Assembly (NCBI RefSeq): GCF_943192915.1
Contig: NZ_CALPCD010000001.1
Location: 186,001 to 250,000 of the forward strand
Length of the DNA stretch: 64,000 nt
Origin: Anaerotardibacter muris
GTDB lineage: Bacteria > Actinomycetota > Coriobacteriia > Coriobacteriales > Eggerthellaceae
Direction: 5' to 3'
Below, in pieces: positions 39,201 to 51,200 of the stretch. Below the pieces are notes generated by a model. It was not told the origin of the DNA and searched no databases. It saw only the letters and a program-made list of their open reading frames with translations. How positions within the stretch are numbered: the stretch's first letter is position 1; every line of letters begins with the position of its first letter. The position numbers were made by a program, and so were the translations under genes.

Positions 39201-42200
39201 GACTGCCTGAGAGTTAGAAGCAGTGCCCGTAGCGTTGGTAGGACGGGTCTCGGTGAAGAACATGTCGGTGCCGAAGCTGGTGCCTTCGAGCACGGAGTTC
39301 AGACCGAGGGTGATCTCTGAAAGGCTTGCGCAGTTCATGAACATGTCGGTAAGGGTCTTGTTGTGCATGTTCCAGCTGGAGACGTTGATCTTCTCCAGGC
39401 GGATAGCGTTAGCGAACATGCCCTCGAAGGTGGTTGCAGCCGAGGTGTCCCAGTTGTTGATAGCGTTAGCGTCCTTGAGCAAGGAACCCTTGGTGCCTAC
39501 GGTCTGGTTGAGCTGACCAGAAGCGTATTCGTAGACGATGCCCTTGTCGTTCTTGGAGCTTGCGAACATACCAGAGAAGTCGGTGACCTTGGAAGTGTTC
39601 CAGTTAGCCAGGCCAGCAAGTGCCGTGATAGGACGCAGGTCCTTGAACATGTTGGCCATGGTGATGCCCGTACCAGCCGGCACGTTAGCGCCGATGTTCC
39701 ACTGGCCGATCTGGGAGAGCAGGGTGTTATCGAGCTTGCCGCCTGCTTCGCCGAGCACGGACATGTCGAACATACCGGAGAAGTCGGTGACGTGGGTAAC
39801 ATCCCAGCGATCGATGCCCGTGATGCCTTCGAGGCTGGAGCAGCCAGCGAACATATTCTTCAGGCTGGTGCAGTTAGGCATGTTGTTCCAGCCGTTCACG
39901 CCTGTGGATACGGTCTGGAGCTTGTTAGCATTCTGGAACATGGATTCCAGGGACAGTGCCTGGCTCATATCAGCGAAAGCACCGTCGAAGGATACCAGGT
40001 TGGTGTAGGGCTGATCGGTGGTGTTCGCGAACCAACCGTTGGGGTTCACGGGAGCGATGCCGCCCTGCATGAAGACGTTGACGATGTCGGTAGCCTTCAG
40101 GACCTTGAGCCACGGAATGTCGAAGCGCAGGTCGCCAGCAGCACGATCGCCGGTGGTAGGATCGGTGTCTTCCCAGACACGAACTTCGTTCTGAGCAACG
40201 CCACCGGTGATGACAGTGTCAACGGAAATGACCAGGTTGCCGTTCTTGTCGTACTTCCACCATGCATAGGGGTTGGACTCGAAGCGGCCACCTACATAGC
40301 CTTCCTTGAAGGTGTAGGTGAGGAATTCAGCCTGACCCCAGACTGCCTGATATTCAGGCCAGATCCAGGTCTTGGAACCGTGCGGATAACGCTCGACCAG
40401 CTGGCCAGCGTTGCCCCACCATGCTACGTAGAGAGCGGTGGTGCCTGGCATGGTGAAGCCTTCCTGCTCCCAAGTGCCATCAGTGGGCTTGTGGGTAGCG
40501 GAAGTATCGAGGCCCGTACCAGTGAGGACGAAGCTCATCGGCAGGGTGATGGTCTTCAGCGCGTCGAGGTTCGCCAGCATGTTCTCAGTGTTGTAGGTGC
40601 CGGTAGCAGCATCATATGCGCCGGTGAGCACCCAGTTGGGGCTGGAGAAGTCGATATCGATAACGGACTTAGCGCCGTTGAACATGTCGCGGAAGTTCTT
40701 GACGTTGGAGGTGTTCCAGCCCATGACACCGTCGACGACCTTCAGGCTGGAGACGTTGCGGAACATCGCTTCCATGGTCTCGACGAACTGGGTGTTCCAA
40801 GTTGCGAGCTGAGAAACGTCGGTAAGGCTCGAGCAGCCATCGAACATGAAGGAGAGGTCGTCGATGGTGGTGATGTCCCAACCCATGATGTATTCGAGGT
40901 TCTTCAGGGAAGCAGCGCCCTGGAACATACCCTTCAGGGACTTGATGGAGCGGTAAGGCTGGCCGTCGAGGTTGCCAGTGTTGCCGTCCATGTTGAATTC
41001 GCTGTTCCAGGTTTCCATACCAGTGACGGTGACGAGCTTCTTGTCGGACTTGCCAGCATCAGCGCAGGGAACGGTAGCGGTAGGATCGTTGCGATCGGGC
41101 TCAACGTCGGGCAGGGTGCCGAAGAGGCCCTCGAGGCTTGCAGCCAGGTCGACATGCATGTGAGCGATGTCAGCGGAGATGAGGTTCTCAAGGCCTGCGA
41201 ACCAGAATTCGGGGTTCACCACGTGAACGTCGCCAACGAATTCGATGTACTTGATGTCGGAGCGCTTGTAGAGCGCGTCGTTGTTGCCGGTGATGTCAAC
41301 GAACCACGGCAGCTCATACCACTTCTCGGTGACCCAGAGCTTGTAGTCAGGAGCGTTATTGATGTTGTCGTTGACACCGATGATCAGCGTGCCAGAGTCG
41401 GGCATGAACTTCCACCAAGCGAAACGGTTGGACGGGAATTCGTTACCACCGGTCTGCTCTACGCGCCATACGTAGGTGTAGATCAGGTTGTCGGGGATCT
41501 GGAAGATGGAGCCCGGGGTGTATGCAGAAACGAGGTCGCCCGTGGTACCGAACCATTCGACGTTGGAGCCATAACGGTTCCAACCACCAGAAGTTGCCTT
41601 CAGGGACTCGAGTGCGGTGCCACCTACTTCGCTGTAGCCCAGGCCAGAACCTTCGAGGTTGCCACGCAGGCCCATGACGATCTGAGCGAGGGAGCCATCG
41701 CCAGCGAGGATGTTGGTGATGATGGCGTAGTAGGTGTTGGTGTCGCGGTCATAGAGGTTCCAATCGGTGAAGTCGACGGAAGCCAGCTTGATGGCACCGA
41801 AGAACATCTTGGTCAGATCGACTGGAGCAGCTGCGGTAGCGTACTGGCCAACCTTCCAAGAACCGATAGCGTCTGCACTGGTGATGCCGGTGCAGCCAGC
41901 GAACATGTAGGAGAAGTCGGTGACCTTGGAAACATCCCAGCGACCCATGTAGTTGGTGTTGGGAACCATCACGCAGCCTTCGAACATGTGAGCCATGTTG
42001 GTAGCGGAGTTGGTGTACCAAGCCATACCTGCGGAGGGGTCGACCTTGCCTACATACTGGAACATGTAGGAGAAGTCGGTAACGTGGGAAACATCCCAGT
42101 TAGCGACCGAAGTGAGTGTATCGAGAGAAGAGCAGCCCTGGAACATGCCCGAAAGGTCGGTGACGCTCTGGGTGTTCCATGCGCTCATGCCGATGACGCG

Positions 42201-45200
42201 GTTGAGCGAGTTCTGGCTCTTGAACATATTCTTCATGGACGTGACGTTCGCAGTGTCGATGTTGGTGCCATCGAAGGTGTCGAAGTGGCTTGCCTTGGAC
42301 AGTGCGATGTTCTTCACGCCGAAGCTGAAGGAATAACCATCGGGGAGACCTGCGCCATTGAAGCCCAGGTAGTAGGTGCCCGCGGTGGAAACGGTGAAGT
42401 TGACCGTGCCGTGGGTCCATGCGGTGGAGGTGCGATTGAAGTTGATGCGCGTCACACAGTCGGTACCGTTGTGAGAATAGCCAGCGTAGGCGATCTCAAG
42501 ACCGAAGGTGCCTGCTGCAGCTGCTGCCCAGGAGATGGTCTTCCAGTCCACCTCGAGGACGTAGTTGACGCCCGGGGAGAGGTAGATGGGAGTGTAGTAC
42601 TGTTCCTGGTTCGGGCGGGTGTTCATGTCCAGGATGTAGCCGTCGCCATTCTCTTCAGCGGATGCGCTGACGTAGGGAGAGCCATACCACTGACCTGCGT
42701 TGGTCAGGTCGAGCTTCTCTGCGGAGATGTTGTTGTCTACAGCGTAGGACTCGAACCAAGATTCCAGGGTAGCAGGTGCCACCTTGCCCTGAACCGCATC
42801 AGCGCGGAAGGACGAGATGAGGAACTTGAGCTTCTGCCATGGGGTCTGCGGGCCAGTTTCGGTGACCTTGTGAGCCCAGCCGATGCCCAGACCTGCATGG
42901 TAGGTGGTGGTGATCCAGTCGTCTGCGTATTCGATGGTAGCGTTCTTGTCGAACACACCGATGACCACTTCAGCGGTGGAGGTGTTGTAGGTCCACCAGA
43001 CGTTGCGGTTGGAGTCGAAGTGACCGCCGACCTGCTCATCATCCCAAGTGTAGGTGTGGATGTAAGCCAGCGGGGTCTTGTTCTGCTGACGAGAACCGGT
43101 GCCCAGGTAGTAACGCTCGATCATGCCATCGTTGTCGTCGAACCAAGCAACGTCGGTGTTAGCAACGGTGGGGTCGAGGTTCAGCGGATCACCCATGACC
43201 CAACGACCAGAAGAAGTGCTCTTGATGAGCGTGCCGTCGGTCTTGTAGCCCAGACCAGTGTTGGTAAGAGCAGCTTGGGGGCCGAGGGTGATGGACTGCA
43301 GATGGTTGGGGCTGAAGGTGCCCATGCCCTTGAACATGTCTGCCAGGTTATCTGCGTTACCGACCTGAGTCATGACCCAGGTGCGGATATCGAGGTTCGC
43401 GATCTGGGTGGTGCCATAGAATGCGCGAGAGAAGTTCGCCACGGTGTGGGTATCCCAGGTGTTGAGGCCCTTCACGGTGGAGAGGTTCTCGGCGCCTTCG
43501 AAGAGGCCCTTCACCGAGGTGCAGCCACTCGGCAGGCCAGCGCTGTAGAGCACCAGGCCAGAGCCGTCGAATGCGACCAGACCGGTGTGGTACTGATCGA
43601 CGCCATTCAGGGTGTTATGACCGAACCAACCTTCGAGAGAGGAAACGGCGATCTTGCCAGAGTAGTCGGCGCCAGTGAGGACCTCAGTGATGACGCTGAT
43701 GTCGTCGAGGAGCGCACGCCACGGCAGGTTGTTGCCGAATTCGGTGACGAAGGACTGGTTGATGTCGGTGGAGTCAGAACCGATACGGAGCAGACCCACG
43801 TGCAGGTAAGGATCGTCTTCAGGAGCAACGCCCGTGTAGCGCCACCATACATTGTTGTTGGATGCGAAGCGACCGCAGAGGTTGCCCTTGTCCCAGATGA
43901 AGGTGACGTATTCGATGCCCGGTGCGAATTCCTTCAGGCCGTCTGCATTAGCGCCACCGGGATAGCCAGTAACGAACAGAGATGCGAATTCGTCGCCAGA
44001 ACCGAACCAAGAATCATGGATCCAGGAGCCGTCCTTCTGGGTGTGAGCCGGCATGAGGGAGTTGATGCCGGTGCCTTCGATGACCGCACGCTTACCGATG
44101 GTGAGCTCGGTGAGTTCGAGGCAGTTCTTGAACATGTCCTGAACTTCCTGGGTGGTGCCGCAGTTGCCGCCCATGTCCCAGTTGCGGATATCGACGGTGT
44201 AGAGCTTGGAGTCTTCAGCGAAGAGACCCTGGTAGGAGTCGTCGCCGATGATCGCGGTCATGTCGATGCCCATGCCGTAGAAGGTGACGAGGTTCGGCAT
44301 GTTGGCGAACCAAGCCTTCATGTTGGTAGGACGGATCTGGTGGTCTTCAGTGGTGAGGACCAGCAGCACGCGGCCCAGATCGCCGATGGCGTTGTACCAC
44401 GGCATTGCGGAGCCATCATAGGTGACAGTGGGATTGCCATCAGCATCGGTGCCCGTGACGCGATCGCCATGGACGTGAACGACCAGACCGTAACCTGCGT
44501 TAGGGGTCTGGTTGTCGGAGCCGATGGTGAGAGTGCCTGCCGCGACATTCTCGGTCTCTACGACCGTGAAGGTCCACCAGGTGTTGGGGTTCTCTTCGAA
44601 GCGGCCGCCCAGGACGTTGGGATCCCAGGTGTAGGTGTGAAGGCCCTTGAGGGTGTCACGGACCTGCCAAGCCTGGCCAGGCTCGCGAGTGATGACCACA
44701 CCAGCGGTGCCGCCCGGGTAGCGCATGACGAGCTTGCCAGTGGAATCGAACCAAGCGATGTCAGCAGCGCCAGGACCTTCGGTGACGTTGTCCATGACCC
44801 AGCGGCCGTCGCCTTCACCACGAGAGGTGATGGAATCGAGGCCCGTGCCATTGAGAGCAGCGTCGGCTTCGAGGGTGATGGAAGTGAGCTTCTCAAGACC
44901 AGCGAGCATATCGGTGCGGGAAACACCGGTGGTTGCCCAGTGCCAGTTCGTGAGGTTCAGGTTATCGAGATTGATGCAGCCCTTGAACATGTTGTCCATG
45001 GATGCGCCTGCAGAGGTGAGACGGCCAGCGTCGTAGTTGGTGCCGTCAAAGCTCACCAGTGCGGTGTAGCCTTCCCACCAGCCTTCCATGGAAGTGGGGC
45101 GCAGCTTGTAGGAACCAGTGAGCACCGCGTAGATGGTGACCACGTGTTCTTTGATGTTCGGGAAGGAGAGCTCCCAAGGCAGCTGGCCAGCCAGTGCGGT

Positions 45201-48200
45201 GACCTCGCGGTCAGCGTCGGAGTAGACTTCGCCGTCTTCAGGAGCGTCGATGCCCATGGTGAGGATCTTGCGGTTCTGATCGTAGTACCACCATGCATTG
45301 TCGTTGCCGTCGAAGCGACCGCGGATGACGGTGGTCCAGATGTAGATGGCGCCTTCGCCATTGCCCCAGCCGTGGGAGTTGGTGTTGTTGTCATAGCGCT
45401 TGACGAGGTTGTAGGACGTGCCGTACCACGGGTCGGTGGGATACGGGGTGTCCTCGGTGCCGTCTTCGATGCGCAGCCAAGAACCCTGAGAGCCGTTGCG
45501 GTCTGCGGTGTCGGTGGCGCTATCAAGGCCAGAGTCACGCAGGGAAACGGTGCCATTCAGGATGATGGAAGTGAGGGAGTTGCAGCCCAGCAGCATGTTC
45601 TTGTGGGTGGTGTTGGCGTTGGAGCCCATGATCCACTGATGCACGTCGAACACGTAGAGGGAAGAGCAGCCCTCGAACATGGAGTCGAAGTTGCGAACCT
45701 GGTCGACATCCCAATAGTAGATGTTGCCAGCGATCTGGAGCTTCGAGCAGCCCTTGAAGAGGCCTTCGAGCGTGGTACATTGTGACACATTCACGCCCAG
45801 TGGGTCGCCGTCCCTGCGAGCATCGAAGTCGGTGAGGTTAGCGTAGTTCGCGAACCAGTATGCGAAGTTGATCGGCGTAACACCACGCTCCATGGTGATG
45901 AAGGTGATCAGATCATTACCATCACGGGTGCCCGGCGTGGAGAGGACAGAGGTCCAAGGGGTGTTCTGCCAGTCTTCGGTGACCACGCAGTTGCCGGTGG
46001 TGTCATAGATGCCGATGTAGAGGTTCGCGGAAGTGTGTGCGGTGTTGTTCCACGTGATCTGCCAGTAGGCGTTGTCGTTCTGGAAACGACCACGGATGGA
46101 GTCGCCCGCCCAGTCATAGTAGACCGGAGTATCGAGTGCTTGACCGTCCATGTGGATGGTGTTGGTGCGACCATTGGCGTCCTTGGTGGCCGGGTAGAGG
46201 ACCGTAAGGTCACCGATGTTACCGAACCAGTTACGGTCGGAACGGTCGAAGGAGCCCGTGGAAGGCTGACGGGTGCTGATGGAATCGAAGCCCGTGCCAG
46301 CCAGCACGATGCGGGTGCCCACACCAAGGTGGTACAGACCGGTCATGCCCGAGAACATATTGGTGCGGGAACTTGCAGATGCGGTGTCCCAACCAGAGAT
46401 GTCCAGATCGGAAACGCCCGATGCGTTGTTGAACATATAAGCAAGGTTGACCGCGCCCTGGACCTTCCAGTTCTTGAATGCGGTGAGGTCGGTAAGAGCC
46501 GCGCAGCCCTCGAACATGTGGCTGAAGTCGCGCACGTTAGAGACATTCCAAACGCCCGTGGAAGGATCGGCCGCGAGGGTGCCGATGCCCTGGAGCTTGG
46601 TGTTGCCTGCGAACATGTAAGCCATGGAGGTGACGTTGCCCGTCTTCCATGCCTCGACGCCGCTGACCTGAGTGAGGGTAGCCACGCCGTCGAACATGTG
46701 CGCGAAGGAGTTCACATTAGATACGTTGAAGCCTGCGCCGTTGAACTTCGAAAGACCGGTGTAGCCTTCGCTCGCTGCGAAGAGGCCTTCAAGGCTGTTA
46801 GCGGACAGGATGATGTTCTGAGCGATGGTCTTACCAGGCTGAACGATCACGCTGGTAACGTGGGACAGGCCAGCGACCGGCGTTGCATCGCCGAAGATGC
46901 GATAGATGAGCTGAAGCCACGGAATGGTGGTTGGCGTGAGCGAGTAGACGGTGCCAGTGGGGCTGTCGGAACCGATGGTGAGCGTACCAGTGTTGCCACC
47001 AGTTGCGTCATCGGTACCACGAACGAACTTCCACCACAGGTCGTCGTAGATGTCGCCTGCGATCTGAATGCGGCCGCCGTAGGTGCCCTGGCGCCAGGTG
47101 TAGACGATGTCGTCGCCCAGGGTGAGGCCAGAGGAGTAGCGGCGGATCAGGTCCTCAGAGGTGCCGAACCATGCGTTGTCAGCCAGACCAGTGCTGGTCG
47201 CGGTCGGACGAGATGCTTGCCAGGTACCCTGTGTGTCACCGCGTGGCACACCAGCGGTGTTGCTGAGGCCCAGACCCGTGTCAGCCAGGTTCACGCCGTT
47301 ACCCAGGGTGAGGCTGGTGAGCTTGTCCAGGCCGAAGAGCATGTTCTGGCGGTTGGCTGCGGTGGTCGCACCTGCCATGTTCCAGCTGGAGATATCGAGG
47401 GTGGCCAGCTTCACGCAGTTCTCGAACATGTGCGAGAAGTTGGTAGCGCTGGTAAGGATCCAGCCGTTGACACCTTCCAGGTTGGTGATGTTGGGGTTGT
47501 TGGCGAACATGTAGGACAGGTCGACCACATTGCCGACCTTGTTGTTCCAGTTGTTCAGACCACTTGCAAGGGTGAAGATCGCGCCATCGAATGCGTGAGA
47601 GAAGCTGGTGACGTTCGAGGTGTCCCAGTTCTCCAGACCGTTGATGGTGTTGAGCTTCACGCAGCCTTCGAAGACCGAAGCGAGCGAAGTGGCCTGTGCC
47701 ACATTCATGTTACCAATGTATGCTTCAGCGAGATTCGTGTAGTTCTGGAACCAGCGTGCAGGATTCAGGACGGTTACCGCATTACGGAAGTCGACCTTGC
47801 CGATAAGGGCGCGTGCTGCGTCCTTCTGTGCTGCACTTGTGCCACCGCCGAGAACGGAGAGCCATGGCAGATTGTCATAGGTTTCCGTAACGGTAACGGA
47901 CTGGCCTGCCTGGTTCACACCGATGAGCAGGATGCTGTCGGTCTTGTTGAACTGCCACCACACGTTGCCGTTGGATGCGAACGTGTTACGCAGCAGGCTG
48001 GTATCGAAGAGATAGGTTGCGGGGCCAGAACCAAGGATGGTGGAGCCATCGGAGGTGGGGCCGTTGTAGCGATCCATGAGGTTCGCGGAAGAGCCCATCC
48101 AGGAGTCGGTGGTGGAGTTCTGGCGGACCCAAGTACCATCGTCGGTGGAGTGGCCAGCGAGCGCAGTGAGGTTGGTGCCCGTCAGATCGACGCCCGGACC

Positions 48201-51200
48201 CAGGGTAAGGGTGGTGAGCGCGGTACAACCAGCGAACATCTGAGCGCGGGAGGCTGCAGTGGAGGAAGCCATGGACCAGCTGGAGATGTTGATGGATGCG
48301 AGGTTGGTGTCACCAGAGAAGACACTGTCGAAGCTGGTGGAGAACTGAGTGTTCAGACCCGAGCCGTTGAAGTTACGCAGGTTGGTATAGCCTGCGAACC
48401 AGCTTGCCATGTTCAGCGGTGCTGCCATGCCGACGGTCTCGATGTCGGTGACCTCGGTCTTGTTCACGATGGCGACACCGTTGACCAGCTTGGTCCAAGG
48501 CAGATCGCCGCGAGAGATGACCGACCAGTTGATCTGTAGGTCGCCAGTTTCGCCAGCTTCCAGAGCATCAGCGCCGATGGTGAGCGTCTTCTTGTTCGCA
48601 TTGACCACGTACTTCCACCACGTATTGTCATTGTCGAAACGACCGCCGCGATAGGAGGTCGTGAAGACATAGGTGGCATTGCCGTGGCCGCGGAAGGTTG
48701 CGGTGTTGGAATAGCGGGTTGCCAGGTTGGCCGAGGTGCCGAACCACGGATCGGTGGTTGCAGCGCCCGTGCGTTCCCACACGCCAGCGTTGTCGTCGCG
48801 GCCATAGATGTTGCCAAGGCCCGCATTGTTAGCGGCGGACATGTACAGGATGACACCGTCGCCAAGCTTCAGGGTGCCCAGCGAGGTGCAGCCCTGGAAC
48901 ATATTACGGATGTCGAGGGTGTTGGCCTGCGCCTGGCTGACCATTTCCCAACCAGTGAGGTCTACGGTATTCAGGGCAGTGTTGCCATTGAAGAGACCGG
49001 AGAAGTCGGTGGTGTTGCTGGTGATCAGGCCACGACCATCGAAGTTGGTCATGTTCACATAGCCTGCGAAGACATCGCGCAGGTTATTGAAGGTCACCTT
49101 GCTGGTGATGTTATTAGAGAGGTCGGTAGTAGCGAATACGACCGACTTGACTTCAGATTTGTCTACGTTGGCAAGCCACGGCATGGTCGCGTCGGTAACG
49201 CGAGTGTCGTTCACGCCAACGCCTGGCTTGGCATAGATGGTGAGCGTACCCGTGGAGGAATTGAAGTTCCAATTCACATTCGCATTGGAAACGAAGACGC
49301 CACAGGGATGGAAGATGTAGGTGATGGCGTTGCCGATATTGTTGCCGGTTTCGCCAACCACGCCACCAACAGAAGTGTAGCGACCGATGAAGGCTGAACC
49401 GTTACCAGACCAGTTAGAAGCTTCGCCAGCTTCCTTGCTCTGTGCTTCCCAAATGCCCAGGGAGTCCAGACGCGTGGAGATACCGTTGATGCCGGTATTC
49501 ACGAGCGAGACGTCGGGGCCGAGGCGCAGGGACTTCAGCGAAGTCATGCCTGCGAACATATTGGTGCGGTTCTTGGTTACAGCCGTGCCGCCACCTGCTG
49601 CAGTCTTGTCTGCGGTATGGAAGACGGAAAGGTCGAGCGCCTGGAGAGACGAACAACCTGAGAACATTTCACTGTAGTTAACGCCTGCTTCGGTCTCCCA
49701 CTTATTAAGACCGATGATCTCAGTGAGATTCGAGCAGTTCTTGAACATGCCAGCGAAGGAAGTGGTCTTCACAACGTTGAAGCCAGAACCGTCGAAAGAA
49801 ACGAGCGCGGTGTAGTTCGCGAACCAGTTTTCGAAAGATGGGGTTGCAACGCGTCCACCGTAACCATTGATGACGGTGACGATGTGCTTGATGGCTGCAG
49901 GGGAAACGCCGTCGGTGGTGGCGGTGAGCCACGGAAGCGTGGCTGCGGTGTAGTTGCCAAGATTGATGTCAGCGGCGTTGGTTGCCTTGTTGCCGATGGT
50001 GAGCGTACCGGTGATGGAGTCCCAAGACCACCATACATCGGGGAGGCTCGTGGACCAGGCGTGCTGGGTAAGAGATGCAGCGATGGTGATCTGCTGATTG
50101 CCGTTGCTGCTCGTGGAGATGGTTGGAGTGGTGTTGCTGGCCGTGGAGTTGGCCGCAGAGTTGCCTTCTGCAGCGGTGGCTGCAGGGGTTGCCGGGCCGT
50201 AGACTTCGGCGCTGGCAGGGGTTGCCGCATTGGCGGCAGAGTCATTGTTTCCTGGGGCGTTGACCGGAGGAGCGTTTGCTTGTGCGGTCGAATCAACAGG
50301 GTTCGAAGTGTTCTGATTAGGAGCCGTGACCGCATCTGCGTCCGAGTCATCGGTGGTTTGGCCGTTCTGACCTGGGGTTGTTGCAGTCGAGTCGGTGGGA
50401 TTGGTTGGAGTGGTGGCATTAGTGACCTGGTTGTTCACCGTGGTCTGCCCTTGATTCACCTGGTTGTTCGAATTGCCCGTATTGGGCTCTACGAACTCGA
50501 GGTTGTTGTTCTGACCAGGGAGTTTCTCATCTACTTCATCCTTCTTCTTGTCGTTCTGGTCGGAGCTGTTGTTGTCGATCGCACTGTTATTAGTGTTGTT
50601 CGACGTGGTGGTGCCGCTGGTGATCGCGTCGTTCTCAACGCGCTCGATCTTCCATTCTGCCGTGAGGGTGACGTCTTCGGTAACGTCAAGATCGGTGTTG
50701 CCCTCGAGCAGCTTGCCGTCTTCGGTCTTCCAACCCAGGAAGGTGAATGAGAAGCCGTCGACAACTTTGGACTCGAGCATCGGCAGCTTGATCGTTCCAG
50801 CCACGCCGTCAGTGGTCTCCGACTTGTTGTCGACGACCAGCGTTACGGAGTAGGTGTTCTGATTGGCTGCCGCGTTATTGGAAGCGGCGGATGCCTGCGA
50901 ACCATTATTACTAGTGTTGGAAGCGGTGCCATTCTGGCTGCCCGCATTGGATGCATTGTTAGCGACTGCGCCGTTATTGGCTGCCGCGTTTTCCGCGTTA
51001 TTCGAGGTCGCAGCGGAATTCTGGGAAAGCGCGGAAGACGTGTTGCTGGGCGCTTTCGAGCTGTTCGTCGCTGCGGACGAATTGGTTTGACCTGCGGTTT
51101 CTTTCTGAGCGATCTGCTCGGTCGTTTGTGAGCTGGAGTTTTCCGCGCTTGCGGAGTTTGAGGGGCTGACCTCTGCAAACGCGGTATTAGCGCATAAGAC

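Larger units (their letters stand above)
31091..50085 (-). other. Giant protein: about 19 BspA-like leucine-rich units
   Basis: Residues about 420-6,750 repeat a cassette of about 330 residues. Each opens with GGRFxxNxxWWxY, TLxIG and LPW, then has BspA/DUF285 repeats (NMFxGCSSLxxxxGLxxWD) and a closing LxLGxxxxLxGTGL and W-F-G-S segment. I count 19 openings. Several cassettes carry extra modules, annotated separately. BspA-type repeats are known in adhesins of oral and gut bacteria and in protists such as Trichomonas. Confidence 0.88.

Noticed and set aside
7764..49397. Very long plus-strand open frames (up to 3,239 codons at 27255-36974)
   Set aside because: They lie in exact codon register opposite the giant gene and exist because it avoids TTA, CTA and TCA. 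Their translations lack ribosome sites, signal peptides and any recognisable domains.
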